This document shows positions 19,694 to 31,324 of a stretch of 64,000 nt of DNA, in pieces. This DNA comes from Cryoendolithus antarcticus. Taxonomy: Eukaryota; Ascomycota; Dothideomycetes; Cladosporiales; Cladosporiaceae. The DNA is taken from positions 124,001 through 188,000 of the forward strand of contig NAJO01000027.1 of assembly GCA_002077065.1 (NCBI GenBank). Reading direction: 5' to 3'. A program made the position numbers and the translations under genes. Numbering within the stretch: position 1 is the stretch's first letter; every line of letters starts with the position of its first letter. The notes under the pieces were generated by a model, which ran no database searches, was not told the DNA's origin, and saw nothing but the letters and a program-made list of their open reading frames with translations.

Positions 19694-21145
19694 CTATGCA
19701 GCGTTGGCGCTAGCAGGCGGGTCGAAGACCTTTGTCGGCTGCGATCCAGCGCGCACGATCTTGTTGCCGTGTGCGTCCTTAGACATGACAGTGTCTTTGC
19801 CCTCAGCGTGTGCACGCTTCCATATCTCGACCTCCATGCCGCCGCGGATGATACCGACGCGCATGGTGGAGAGCAAGTTATGTGCGGCGTTGGAGTGCAA
19901 GTACACGCCACCGTTGAACATGGCGGTGGCGTCCTTGCCGAGGCCGGACTTGATCATAGCCTTTCCACCGGGGTGGTCGGCAATGAAATCCGTGACGTCG
20001 TGGACAACACCTGCCACAGCGATAAGGCCACGACCGTTCTTAGCCTGGTCCACGTACTCGTCCCACTCCATGACTGGGAGCTGCTCGAGGGGCACACCCC
20101 AGTCAAGCTTGGAGCGTTTCTGGTCGAGCTTCTTCTGGAGTTGCTGGAGACGACCCTTCTCAATCTCGTTGGAGCGGAACTGCTTCAGGTCATATGCGAG
20201 GCCCATCTGCTTCCATGCCCAGATCGACCACTTGGTGGGATCGTACTGGTGCCACTCGATGGCGTTACGGTAGTCCGAGGGGAACTCGTGGTGGAAGTTG
20301 TGGTAGCCCTCACCGAGAGTGACAAGCGCAGTGATGACGTGATCGCGAGGAGAGTTGCGGTCGTCGAATGGCTGGTCACCAAGCCAATGGGCAAGCGAGT
20401 TGACGCAGAAGGTAGCCTGCTGGACGAAGAAGATACGGAGGATGCCACCGTAGATGAAGCCACCGAGCCAATCTTGCCATAGGAGACCGCAGACGATTGA
20501 TGGGAAGATCAAGCCCATGAAGAGGACGACCTTCAGGTAGTGCTTGTGCTGCCAGACAACAACGAAGTCATCATTGAGGTCGGAGATGTCGGTGCGGCCA
20601 ATACGCTTGGGGTTCTGCTTCATGAGCATCCAGCCGAAGTGAGAGTAGAGCAGACCCTTACGGACACTGTACGGGTCCTTGTCGGTGTCGGTGTAGCGGT
20701 GGTGAGCGCGGTGGTCTCTGGCCCACCATCTGATGGAACCCTCAACGGCACCGCCTCCAACAGCAGCGAGGAAGATCTTGAGTGGTGTCGTGGCGGAATA
20801 GGATGTGTGTGCCCACAATCGGTGGTAACCTGCTGTGATACCAAGTCCAGTGGCGAAGTAGTAGGCAACGGCGAAGACAGCTGTCTGCCAGTACAGCGGC
20901 GTCCACCATGCGGCGATGAGGCCTGTGAGGGGGATGCCGAGAATAAGGACGACGTTAAGCCAGTTGACGTGCTTGTACCAATTCTTCTTCGTCATTGGCG
21001 TCTCTGTGATGTGTGGCTTCTTCGGGTCATACTTCGTGTTCCTCACTGGCTCCTTGGGTGCGGGCTTGCTGGCTGCCGACGGCTGTTCTGAGACATATGC
21101 CGGGTCGACGGCCATCATGCCGGCGGTCGGCTGATGCGAAGGCAT
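19694..21145 (-). CDS. OLE1: Stearoyl-CoA Delta9 desaturase with C-terminal cytochrome b5 domain
   Basis: 483 aa, single exon. It introduces the cis-9 double bond into palmitoyl- and stearoyl-CoA in the ER membrane. Membrane helices lie around 62-105 and 205-245. The three iron-binding histidine boxes are present: HRLWAH (108-113), HRAHH (145-149) and HNFHH (282-286). Other family motifs are [34 protein letters not shown] and [17 protein letters not shown]. The fused cytochrome b5 domain occupies about 355-435, with heme ligand region HPGGKAM (391-397) and a second histidine in HSNAAHNLL. Length and architecture equal those of fungal OLE1. The upstream 1.6 kb is gene-free, which suits a heavily regulated promoter, but I cannot point to a specific site. 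Confidence 0.97.
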   Translation of the reverse strand: MPSHQPTAGMMAVDPAYVSEQPSAASKPAPKEPVRNTKYDPKKPHITETPMTKKNWYKHVNWLNVVLILGIPLTGLIAAWWTPLYWQTAVFAVAYYFATGLGITAGYHRLWAHTSYSATTPLKIFLAAVGGGAVEGSIRWWARDHRAHHRYTDTDKDPYSVRKGLLYSHFGWMLMKQNPKRIGRTDISDLNDDFVVVWQHKHYLKVVLFMGLIFPSIVCGLLWQDWLGGFIYGGILRIFFVQQATFCVNSLAHWLGDQPFDDRNSPRDHVITALVTLGEGYHNFHHEFPSDYRNAIEWHQYDPTKWSIWAWKQMGLAYDLKQFRSNEIEKGRLQQLQKKLDQKRSKLDWGVPLEQLPVMEWDEYVDQAKNGRGLIAVAGVVHDVTDFIADHPGGKAMIKSGLGKDATAMFNGGVYLHSNAAHNLLSTMRVGIIRGGMEVEIWKRAHAEGKDTVMSKDAHGNKIVRAGSQPTKVFDPPASANAA

Positions 21146-22773
21146 GGCTGTGAAGGTGTAACGAAGGGTGCAAATGCAGTAGCACTCGTCAATGGGTCGA
21201 TTGTTGTGGTTCGCCGCGGGTGTTGCAGGCGGTAAGATGCTGGATTGTGTCTGCTAGTGTGCGCTAGATGTAACACACGGCAAGCAAGTAAAGAAAGACG
21301 ACGGTCAGTGTAGGAGAGGTAGTGCTGAGGTAGGTGCGTGGTAGGTGAAGAGTACGACGAAGGAGAGGTGGCAAGATTGATATGTATCTGTGACTTTCCA
21401 GCATTGTGCGTCGAGTGCGGGTCTTTTCCCAACGACCCCGATGACGCCCTAGCGCCTCTCCACGTTCACCATTAGCTCGCGGTCTGGCCCGTTCGTTAGT
21501 ATTCGCTTCACGGCGGTGAGGATCGATCGACTTTTACCGGTGACAATGTGCTGTATGAGCATCACGACTTGTAAAGGTATCTCTCACGATCATTCTGCTC
21601 TGCTTTGCAATAGCAAATGGTGTACACTGGATTTCTGGTGGCATTCAACAAGTAATCGGACCACTTTTCCTCGACGTTGAACGCGATATGCAGGTACCGC
21701 GAAGGCAAAGTCACGACAGCTTCCGGCTACCACGAAGTGCCTTGTGAGATCTCTCCACGTGGGAGATACGGCTCAGTACGGCCGCTTGTGCACTGCGGAG
21801 ACTGCTGCACTGGCTGCGTGTCTTCCAGATGATTCATGCAGCATTGCTAGCTCTTTGACTTGCCACGAAAAGTAGGCGCCTATGTATCTGGACCCTGGCA
21901 GCCGCCAATCCTTCGCTGCTTTCCCGCCGAGGCAAGTCCAAGACGGCCGTACAGTCTGTACGCCACATCATGACCGAGACAGAAGGAAGGCACGATTAGG
22001 TTGACACTTTCCCATGATAGTGCAACGTCTCACACATGTCATCCACCTATCACTGACCTCGCAAACCCGTAACCTGGCCCGTCTCGTCCGCATGCCCAAC
22101 ACTATCAATTGCCGGGAGACCTATAGCGCCAGCCAATCAGAAATCTCCCCACGTTTCGCAGTCTCTCTTCTCGGCCGGAAAACGCCAAGGTCTGGAACAG
22201 TCGGAAGAGGATTCCGCGTCGTACGCGATCATGCGACATAGTCACATCGATTGTAACATCAGCTGAAGGTATAGTCATGCCACTGCTAACCTTGCTCACG
22301 TTGATGGAATACAGACGGCATGTTCAAGTCTGCGTATAAATCCAGGCAACTCTCAGTGCGCGCCGCGGGTATCGCTAAAGTGCATTTGTGGTGCTCTATC
22401 TATCATCTTATCAATGTCGTCCGACCCCAAGAGAATCGCAAACATCCCCCCGGACGCAGTATGCCGAGTCTGCAGCTTCCTGTTCATGGAAGAGGCGCCA
22501 TTTGGCTCTCCAACGGCACGCCGCAACCGGCCGAGCAACAGTATCTCGCTCCATGCATCTTACATAATCTCTACTTTCCCAGGGGAGACTGTTCGATTCC
22601 ATGAATCATCATGATTGCTGTCGAGCGACTTCATGCCCCATTTTAGGAATCCTCATTCCGATACCCTCACGAGCTCGTCTCCGTTGTTCTCCCAATCGTA
22701 CCACTCAATCGGCAGCTATGAGTGATGCGATCTCATCCTTACCGCCACCGCTCGTTCAGCAGCTGATATTCTG
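21146..22773. other. Intergenic 1.6 kb, OLE1 upstream region
   Basis: The right flank is the 3' end of the orphan gene at 22774, the left flank the OLE1 start. Scattered ORFs below 100 codons on both strands carry no motif. Probably OLE1 promoter and 5' UTR. No RNA gene recognised. Confidence 0.45.
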
Positions 22774-23880
22774 CTACTTCGCCACTTCTTGTTCATGCAA
22801 CCCCCTAGCATCCTCGCCAGTGTGGTTCTTGTCAGCATCACCTTCCGACTCCGGGCTAGCAACAGGTCCAGTATAACGAGCCCGGGGGTCAGTCCCTGGC
22901 AAGGTGCCAGTCCGGACGAACGACACGTCAAAGCTTGACGTGTCGTCGTCGAGAGCGTTATCCCCAAGTGCAGTATTCTGCAGCTTGACTGTAATGTTGC
23001 TCGTCCCCAACGGTAGTCTGCGATTCATGTCCGCTTCCCAGTTCTGCCAGACCGCTGTCCCGTTCAATGATGGTCTGATGATCGAGCGCCTGAGCTCATG
23101 AGTCGCTGCGACGAAGACGTGGCAAGGAATTGGCTCGTGGTCGTTCAGGATGCTGTGGTCTTGGCTGATCTGTGGCAGGTCAGCGCGACTCTCGTCAGGC
23201 TACTTGTTGCACTCACGTTCTTCTGCAGCTCGGGATCGTTCAACTCCTCGTCCGTAAGACCATGGATGCGCACCCTTTCCCATCTCCCGTAAGCCTGACC
23301 CGATGGCAAGGCTCTGCTGTGAGAGTTCCCTGGCGAGCTCGTGAAGATCTTGTCGCCGAATATCCAAGGACCTTGGGAATAGTCCGGGATCTGGTCGGGC
23401 GGGAAGACATGCACATTCGGCGTGCGTAAGGCCTGCACAAGCACCAGCGCCTTCACATCCGCATCGTCCAGCTTCTTTCCCATCACTTTCAAGTCTGCCC
23501 GCAACTTCCGCCAAATTTTGGTACATACCCTCGTATGTAGCGTAGGAGAAGCAATCGAGAAGATAGGACTCGAGCGCACCTACTAAGACGATAGTGAAGT
23601 CTGCGCTTGCGGTTGCAGTGGCGACGCGTTGAGCCCTCACTGCTTGCAAGAGCAATGTGTCGTTCTTCTTCATCCCTTCGTTCTCTGACAGGAGCTGTGT
23701 GCTATACTCCGAGAGCTCGTAGTGCATCGCATCCAGGGTGGCGCCGGAGAAGCAAGAGAGTGCACGACCGCTCAATTGTGCCTCCAGTGGACCTAGTGCA
23801 CGGCCGTGAATCATCTGCGGATCTGGTGAAGTGGATGTTGCGGCCGGAGAAGGCGACTGTGCTGCGTCTGTGGAAGACAT
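22774..23880 (-). CDS. Orphan protein, three exons, function unknown
   Basis: Exons: 23529 or 23580 to 23880, 23217-23494 and 22774-23169. The last intron is clear (GTGAGT...CTGACCTGCCACAG, phase 0). The first is ambiguous. The acceptor after GCGGGCAG at 23495 is required to reach the second frame, but two phase-1 donors work: GTATGT, giving a 34-nt intron, or GTGCGC, giving 85 nt. The protein is then 341 or 324 aa. It begins MSSTDAAQS and has a helical region LSEYSTQLLSENEGMKKND. Exon 2 encodes LKVMGKKLDDADVKALVLVQ and GPWIFGDKIFTSSPG. Exon 3 contains a probable beta-rich part (LGTSNITVKLQNTAL). No known domain, signal peptide or membrane span is evident. The regular continuation across exons makes it a real gene, not a chance ORF. 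Confidence 0.65.
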
Positions 23881-24562
23881 CGTGAACAGATGGGTGATGG
23901 TCAACGAGCTCCGTGGCGCCGGCTGATTGCGAATGTCTGGGCTGATACTCCCGCAGATTGATACGTGGCGATGAATCTCGGGTCTCTGCGCGCTTATCAG
24001 GCTTGCAGTGAACGGAGTCGAGTTAGTATATGTTAGTGGGCGAAGGGCCAAGACGCAGCTCACAAAGTGGAGGAGCGATCAAGTGTTCGCATGTGCAAGC
24101 ACGCGTTCACTGGGAAGTGAAGTGAAGTAACCAAGCGATGTGATGTGAAGTGAGACGAAGTGAGACGAAGTAAAGTAGGATGTCCACAAGCCTTCACGTG
24201 TGTTGAACCCATCAGATCATCGAGTATGTGCGTTAGCTACCTAGGCCGGAAAGCCATCGAGTCGTTGAACATGCTCAACGATAAGTCTGAACAAGCCAGC
24301 TCATAGTGGCTCGCGCGAACGTCTCGCTCAGCAGCAGACCTCAGGTTTCTCCTTGCTTATCAGTGAGTGCAGAATGAGCAGACTATCAGGCTCTGATGTT
24401 GCGTGAACCTTGACAGGGTCAGCTCTGGAACTTCAGAAGGCGAGTGGCTCTCTATGCGACTTACCGAAAACGCAATCCTGGTGCGATAATGTCACTGCGA
24501 TACGGCAGTGAGATCCGGACCGTCACTAAGTGCCAGAAAGCGATCTGCGCTACTACTATCAT
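23881..24562. other. Intergenic with a short GTGAAG-type repeat
   Basis: Upstream of the orphan gene and downstream of the C2H2 gene. It contains the repeat at 24114-24178 listed separately. No other feature. Confidence 0.4.
24114..24178. repeat. Short degenerate tandem repeat, GTGAAGTGA-like
   Basis: Units of AAGTGA / AGTGAGACGA follow one another: GAAGTGAAGTGAAGTAA, then GATGTGATGTGAAGTGA, then two exact AGTGAGACGA copies and AGTAAAGTAG. It lies about 235 bp upstream of the orphan gene start. It is a minisatellite-type tract of about 65 bp. Confidence 0.7.
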
Positions 24563-25930
24563 TCAACCGTGCCAGCTAGCAATCGTCTGCCCGAAGAGAG
24601 TGACCATCAATGCGAACATTCCGCCAAGACTAATGGAAAGCTTCCAAGACAGACCAATGATCTTGATCCGGTGGTGGTCGTCCGACTCTTTGTGATGGAT
24701 TCTGCAACGGCGTGCTTGACTTCTGGGGCAGCTGTTCTCTCGGCTACGACGGATACTTGAGGGCCACGAACAGAACAGCATAAGCATGGCGGCCATGGTA
24801 GTGGACATCGCTGCCGACCCGGGCGAGCTGCTACACCAGCCTCCGCTGGGAAGTATGTGCCGGGCGAGATCCTCCTTGCGCTGGAAGTGAGAAGGTGGTT
24901 CATTCCTCGGGAGAACTGGACAGCGGTAGCTATCGCGTATACGTGCGAGTGCCGGTGCTGGGCGCGGTCTGTGATTGCGCCACCGTTGTCCAGGCCATTC
25001 GCTGGCGGGTGGATCTCGGACGCCGTTGCCAAAGCCCACATCAGTCGCAATCGCGTCAGGATGCCGGTTTGGAGGCGGGCACTGGGACCACTGTAGGTTG
25101 CACATCTCCATGTTGAACACGCATCGCAATGGCTCAACGCTACCGCGAGGTACAGGTGGTTGGGGAAGTCTGGGTCCGTCCTCGCTTAATGCAATCCCCA
25201 CTCGACATCTTGAAAGCCAAGGGGAAAGCTGCGGCACCCTGGAATTCCTATAGTCCCTGATGGCAGGAGCCGACCTTGCGGTAAGTCCTTCATTATCTGT
25301 ATCGAGAGCGCCATGCCCGACGGCTCTTGCGGCTTCCGGCGCAGGGAAAGATGGCCTGCCGACTCGACTCCAGGGGGTTGGCGCGGAGATCGATGCGGGG
25401 GTTCTCGTCAGCAGATAGCCTTCGTACCGAACTTCACTGATTTGATCGAGCCGTTGCCATCTTTGCAGGGCACAGAGATCGCCAATGTAGACTACTCCCA
25501 AAGGCGATGGTGGAAGATTGATCGCGAAGCCGTCCAGCTCAGACTCAATCTGCGAGTCGCACGCCATGGTACTCTTGTGAACAGACGACTTATGGCGTCG
25601 CAAGTCTTTGGGCCAGTAGAACGTCTTAGAGCAATCAGTGCAGCTGTACTGACCGGGCTTGTGCTTGCGCTTGATGTGTTTGTTGAGATCACACCGGCGA
25701 TCGAAGCGCTTGTCGCAGCTGTGACAGAGGAATGAATTCGCGCCTGCCTTTGATCGCTTTGGTAATTGACACGCTGCGACTTCGTCCAGGAGACCCTCGA
25801 CGTCGAATGTCCGTATGTCGAAGTCTGCGGAGAGGTTGGAGTACTCTTGAATATCGAATTCAGAGTCTGGAGAGCAAGTGTAGCTAGAGGCTGTATCCGA
25901 AGTCGTAGATGTGCGAGACTCGATGTCCAT
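24563..25930 (-). CDS. C2H2 zinc-finger protein, paralogue of the gene at 36918
   Basis: 455 aa if read as one exon from ATG 25930 (MDIESRTST). After an acidic N-terminus (residues 1-75) two C2H2 fingers are clear: CHSCDKRFDRRCDLNKHIKR with final His in KHKPG, and CTDCSKTFYWPKDLRRHKSS ending in VH. The second plus-strand C2H2 gene at 36918 shares this pair almost position for position, including CDLNKH and KDL-x-RH. Beyond residue about 140 the sequence is rich in Arg/Pro and lacks family features. It ends with a hydrophobic stretch, LSISLGGMFALMVTLFGQ, near the stop. The C-terminal two thirds may contain unseen introns or be degenerating. Role as a transcription factor is inferred from the fingers only. 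Confidence 0.65.
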   Translation of the reverse strand: MDIESRTSTTSDTASSYTCSPDSEFDIQEYSNLSADFDIRTFDVEGLLDEVAACQLPKRSKAGANSFLCHSCDKRFDRRCDLNKHIKRKHKPGQYSCTDCSKTFYWPKDLRRHKSSVHKSTMACDSQIESELDGFAINLPPSPLGVVYIGDLCALQRWQRLDQISEVRYEGYLLTRTPASISAPTPWSRVGRPSFPAPEAARAVGHGALDTDNEGLTARSAPAIRDYRNSRVPQLSPWLSRCRVGIALSEDGPRLPQPPVPRGSVEPLRCVFNMEMCNLQWSQCPPPNRHPDAIATDVGFGNGVRDPPASEWPGQRWRNHRPRPAPALARIRDSYRCPVLPRNEPPSHFQRKEDLARHILPSGGWCSSSPGSAAMSTTMAAMLMLFCSWPSSIRRSRENSCPRSQARRCRIHHKESDDHHRIKIIGLSWKLSISLGGMFALMVTLFGQTIASWHG

Positions 25931-26684
25931 TTGGATCAAAGCTGGCGAGCGGTGGTAGATTCGGGAAGGCCTAGATGCTCAGCTCAGTGCTAAAGAAACG
26001 AATCGAGTCACCGCAAATCAGTGCATTCGATGTTAGGCGGGCTCTAGGTCTGCATATACCACGGACCGTGTAGACGAAGCTGCCATGTAGCTGCGCCGCC
26101 GCCCATGCGCCGCCTGCGCGAGTTTGAAACAAGCCCGACCGCTGGTGGTCGCGCCGCCAACAGCATCATCATTGGTCGGCATTTGATCACGCCACGTCCT
26201 GCGCGAGACTGTCGAATAGCATTAAAGTAACGCAGCCTCACATGCAAGGCAGAAGGCGACCCCACGGAGTTGCTGTCCGAAATAATTCCAGGCACAACTG
26301 CAGTCAGACACGCGCCGCCCAAGTGTGTACCTGCATGATGGCGATGCTTGAGAATGCGCTCATTGGCGCGCTCATGATGCGATGGACTGCAGACCGCCCC
26401 TGCGTGGACAGCACAGCGCCGCCCGTCGCCGAGGTCGTCGGACTCCAGAAGAGGCTACCCTCTTGAACTAGCTACAAGTACAACTGGACGGTGGGACATG
26501 TTAGGCCGCTCCATTGCTGGACTTGTCAGCATGTGCAACCTTACTCGGTGCCGAAGTCCATCGGACAGCATGGCAAGCACCGGTGAGAGTGGGCCCTCGC
26601 GTGCACATCCCTGCATTACTACCTCATACCCTCCTATCTACACCAGCTTCGTACACTCCTCTTGGTTTCCCTCTGATTTCTTCT
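25931..26684. other. Intergenic, C2H2 gene promoter / BBC1 3' end
   Basis: About 750 bp between two minus-strand genes. Only short ORFs without motif are present. Confidence 0.4.
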
Positions 26685-29600
26685 TCAACTCCCGCCCTGC
26701 TCCCACCCAACCCACTCCCTCCCCACAACCCTCCAAACCCTAACCTCTCCACTCTTCAAATCCCCCAACCGGTAGCTCCCCCCTTCAACACCCTTCTTCC
26801 CCTTCTTGCCCTTCTCGCCCTCCAAGCCCTGCTCCCAAACCCTCACCTTCTTCTTACTCCCGTCCCACTCACCCACAACGCCGACATGACCCGGTCCCAA
26901 GTCAAGCTTATACTTACTATGGATTGGGCCAGAGTGCTTCCCCTCGAACTTGGCGTTGCGGAAAGTGATAATGTCGCCAGGGCGGATCTCGTCGTGTTGC
27001 ATTATGCTGGCGTTGGCGAGGTTGGTATAGATCATTGCGCCGTAGGCGCGGGAGCCGATTGGGAGGAGGGCTTCAGGTGCGTTGGGAAGGGATTTGAGGA
27101 GTTCGGTTGGGAGGGCGGCGGGGCTACCGTCACCCAGCAGAGTGTCTTTCTTGCTGTTGCCGAGAGAGGACACGAGCTCAGCGATGCGAGCACCGAAACG
27201 AAGGTGGTAGGCTTCAAGCTGTTCCTGACGAAGCTTGGGCGGCGGTGGCTCGTGGCGTTGCTCGAAAGAGACACCCTCTGCAGGCTCTCGGGAGTCGTAA
27301 CGGACAGTGATGACTGTCTGACTGTAGTCCAGGTAGAGGATGTAGATATCTTTGCTTATCGTCGTGCGACCACCTCGTCTCGATGTGGTAGATTCCTCGC
27401 TCTCACTGAGGATGTCGTTGCCATTGCGCGCTTGAAGTGAAGGTGGTAAGGGCTGGGCAGCGGTCCACCAGGTTGGGCCCGGGTTCAAGTCGATATCGCG
27501 GGCGATCTGGTCATGCCCAGCTGCAGGTCGGGATTGGTCCATGGACGGCCGACTGACTGTTGGCACTCGCTGAACGTCAAGAGACTGCCTGGGTGGCTCG
27601 CGTGCGGGGGGCGGACCACGAGGTGCTGGTGGCATGAATGGCACGCGGTCGTCCTGCTCAGCTTCGCGAGGCGGCGGAGGTGGCGGCCGCTCCAGAGACT
27701 TTCGAGGTGGTGATGCAGAGTACATGTCGTCGGAGCTGTCGTTGTGTGCAGGCGCAGCATCTCGCTGCGGCACAGGCGGTATTGCTATCGGTGCAGAGCT
27801 TGGAACAGGCGGCACAGCTCGTTCCATGCCCGCATAGCGATATGGATCATAGTCGTCGCCCTCGACCGGACTTCCGGGCAAGTCTCTTGGCGGTGGCATT
27901 GGTGGAGGGGCTCGCGGCAGGTCGACGGACTGCCTTGACTTTTGTGCGGCTTGTGGCGGAAGAGGAGGTACAGCGCGTTGTACTGGTAGTGGCGGAGGTG
28001 CTGCTTGCTGCTGTAACACGGGCGTCTCACCGCCAGTAGTACTATCATCCAGACTCGCCTCACGCGCGTGAGACGTCAGTGCAGCCTTGTGCTTTGCGCT
28101 CGATGCGATATCAGTATCATAGTCGCCCTCATAGTCACTCTCTCGCTCGTCGTCAGCCATCGCGCCAGGCTGCAAGTCGGTGTTGCGGCGTGTTGGCGGT
28201 GCTGCGGTCGGCGGAGGCGGAGGTGGAGGTCGTGGCGATGCGATCGGACTATCAGTAGGAATGATAGGTACCCTGCTTGTGCGCTTGTCAACACCAGGAG
28301 GCGTAGCCATACTTGACTCACTGCCAAAGTACGACGCTCGATTATTCTGAGGCGACTGCGGAGGGAGAGGTGGTGGCTCTCGTTGACCAGGAACAGGTGG
28401 TGCACGATTCCGTACCGGTAATGGTGCTTCAGCGAGTGGGGTACCGGCTGACGACCGCGGTGCTCGTAGGGAAGATTCATCATCAGATTCCGATCCAGGA
28501 CCGGGTGATCGTACTGGTGCGGCAGATGGTGGCGGGGGTACAGGCCGCGACTGTGACGCATCGTTGCCTGATAGCGGTAGGGCAGGTACTGGTCTATCAC
28601 CTGGTACAGCAGGCGCTGCCCCTCGATCAACATACCGAGACTCGGGTCGCCCTGTGATAGAGTCAGTCAAAGTAGATAATAGACGGAGGTTGTGTGTAAG
28701 TCTGCTTGCTGTATCAGAACTTACGCACTGCGCGTGACACGACAATCGCGTCGACCAAGCAGACAGTACTATCGTAGCTTAGCCATGCGTTGCCGACTGA
28801 GCGCACATCACAGTACGCTGAATCGACGCGCTGTAGCCTGCTAGGAATGGGTTTACGGGGTATTCTACCTTTTGGAATCGAGGGAGCCATATCGCGCTCC
28901 TCGGTGGTCGAAGTCCGACTTGGGCGCTCGAATGGAGCGCCGGCAGCTTCGGATGCCTCACCTGCAGTCCGGCCACCGGTCGTTGAATCTGCATCTCCTG
29001 CAGCACGCGATGCTGACTGCTGCGGCATCGGCTCGCTCTCGGGGCTCTGTACGCGATGCATGCCAGGTATGGGTACCATAGGAACCCTTGGCTGCTGCTC
29101 GTAGGCTGCGCTCTGCTCGTCCGATTGTTTCGATGCGGTGCGCTTGCCCGATGTAGACCTCTTCTTCGGCGTACTTCCTGCAGGTGGCATTCCGCCAAAC
29201 ATGCCAGGCATGCCCATACCGCCACTCATCTTCGCCATTCGTTGTCTCAGCTCTTCTTTCCGACGCGTCTCTTCGTCGACCGAGTCGTCGCCATCACTCT
29301 CTGCGACCTCCGTAGCCTCCTCTTCGTCATCTGCGTCTGGCTCGGCGCGTGGCGCTGTTGATGCGCGTCTCGGCGCCACTGGCTTTTCGTCGCTGTCGTC
29401 GTGCCCAATCGTGCCAGTATCGTCCTCTGTAGTGTCGCCAGCAGCTGACTGATCCGCCTCTTCACCACCACTCAAGATCTCGTGCTGAGGCATCGGTGGA
29501 TTCGTGGTCGCCGGATCAAGTGGAGGCTGCTGCGCTGAAGGCACCCTAGGCCGTTCGCGTGGCGCGTCCAATGACTTTCTCGAGTCTACTGACTGCTCGA

Positions 29601-30588
29601 CATCCACGTCCTCGTCCCGAAGCACAGGCTCTGATGGCTTCTTGACGGGCGCCTTCCTTTCCCGCTTCTCACCTCCACCGCCTGCCTTGCGCTGCGCTTG
29701 CTCGGCTTGCTGCGCCTGCAACGCCGCAATACGCTCCTTCAAGCTCTGCGGCTTGGGTGCGTCCTCTTCGTCCTCTTCCTGTGCGTCTCGGCTCTGAGTG
29801 TTGAAGCCAGCAGCTTCTGCAGCAGCGACGTCATCTTCCTGCTGCTGCTTGATCTCCGGATCCTCTTCGCGATGGTAAGGCTTCTGGATGGGCTCATGCT
29901 TGATCGCAGGCGGTACGTAAGCATTCGAACTTGGCGGAGGGGCTACAAACGGCTTCTTGACGTAGCTGCTGGTATCTTTGGGCTTGAATGGTAGCACTGG
30001 CGCCGCAGTAGTCGCATTGAATGCTGCAATGCGGTCCTTGAAGGCATTCGTCTTCTGTGCAACAGGCGGCGGAGGTTTCTTGGACTCTGCCGCTGCAGGC
30101 TGCGCCGGAGTCGGTCTCGGTGCTGGAGGCAGCTCTTCGCGTGCTATTGACGTCTTCTGACTGCTCGCTGATTTCGGCGAGCGCACCTCGTCTTGTGCTC
30201 TTGGCGTAGCAGCTGGAATTGATACTGGTGGAGGCTGGGGTTTCGACGCAGCAGGTAATGACGGTGCTATCTCTTCATCGCTGTGTTCGGCCTCTGCTGC
30301 TGGCTCTGGCTGCTTTGCCACAGGTTCGACCGGCTGAGGCGCAGGAGCTGCCTCTTTTTGCCTTGTTGGCCTCGTTGGTCTTGAGGGTATCTCGGGCTCA
30401 TGCTTCTCCACGAAGTTGTTTGGGAATATGCCAGACTTCTTGCTCCCACTTGCGTCCACGTATTCGCCTTCATACCAGTCCGCGTCGATTTGCTCCGTGA
30501 TGGTAATGATCTGACCAACTGGAAAGCTCAGATCGTCCACCTCTTGGCTCGTGTACTCGTAGATCGCCTTGACCTTGGAGCCTGCCAT
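26685..30588 (-). CDS. BBC1: BBC1/MTI1-type SH3 protein, actin-patch and endocytosis factor
   Basis: A scaffold of cortical actin patches that binds type I myosin and the WASP machinery. Exons 28725-30588 and 26685-28651 give 1276 aa. The 73-nt intron has GTAAGT and ACTCTATCACAG, and phase 1 restores an Arg codon. The N-terminal SH3 domain (about 4-66) reads VKAIYEYTSQEVDDLSF, GQIITITEQIDADWYEGEY and SGIFPNNFVE. The middle 900 residues are Pro/Ala/Glu-rich with many PPPP and PPLP stretches and an Arg/Glu coiled part. The C-terminal conserved domain has YILYLDYSQTVITV, LEAYHLRFGARI, IGSRAYGAMIYTNLANAS and GHVGVVGEWDGSKKKVRVW. This matches fungal BBC1. The first exon alone would end shortly after the donor, supporting the join. 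Confidence 0.9.
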
Positions 30589-31324
30589 ATCTGCGAAAAG
30601 CTAAGGACCTTGGTGTCGATGTTGCACAAGAAGGTCACAGTGCAAAGTGGCCGTGTTTCCCCGCCAGGCAGGCACTGCAGGTGGTCGGCGCTTTCCCTCG
30701 TTTCACCACCACGATCCTTGCATGCAATGCTGTTATAGACCGCTCGTATGATTATCGCTCGCTAACACAGACATGAACCGACGTCTATAATAGCCTCATT
30801 TACGGCTGCGATCAGATGAGAGGGTGTCAGAAGGAACCTAACGTGGAGCTCGGGAGTGACGACAGCGAGACGCACGAGCCCAGCCGCTGTCTGGCATTCA
30901 CCATTGCATGAGGGAACTGCTCACACAAGGTCCCTGCGCTCCCCAACGAGTCGAAATGTATGGTATGGTACCTACCAGTCTGGCTGCGGCAGTGACCTGC
31001 TATGCCAATTCGTTCATGAGCATGGGAAAATGACAAAGAGTCGCATCTGTCATACGCCGATGCGCCACGTGCTAGAGTCGCAGTATCAGGCCTTTGAGAA
31101 GCACAGGAAGCTTCCCAGATATCAAGGGAAACTATGACCGCCTACTGTTACCTCTGACGTTCGACCTTCTACGTGGATGTCATAGCGCATACGGACCGAT
31201 CATCGCTGAGAGCACGATGAACTACCATCGGCAAAGCGAATGGCGCACTTTCGAAGCTACAAATCTGATTTGTACATGCCTGACGCAAGATCCTGGCTCG
31301 GAGCAGCGTTCAATCACAGCACTT
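30589..31324. other. Intergenic, BBC1 upstream region
   Basis: About 736 bp between the BBC1 start and the dehydrogenase stop, both minus strand. No gene recognised. Confidence 0.4.

Noticed and set aside
19688..20482. 264-codon plus-strand ORF
   Set aside because: Antisense to the desaturase/cytochrome b5 coding sequence, whose histidine boxes and heme motif are unambiguous.
26514..27440. 308-codon plus-strand ORF
   Set aside because: It is antisense to the conserved C-terminal exon of BBC1; its frame is kept open by the Pro/Lys-rich coding of the real gene and it has no own motif.
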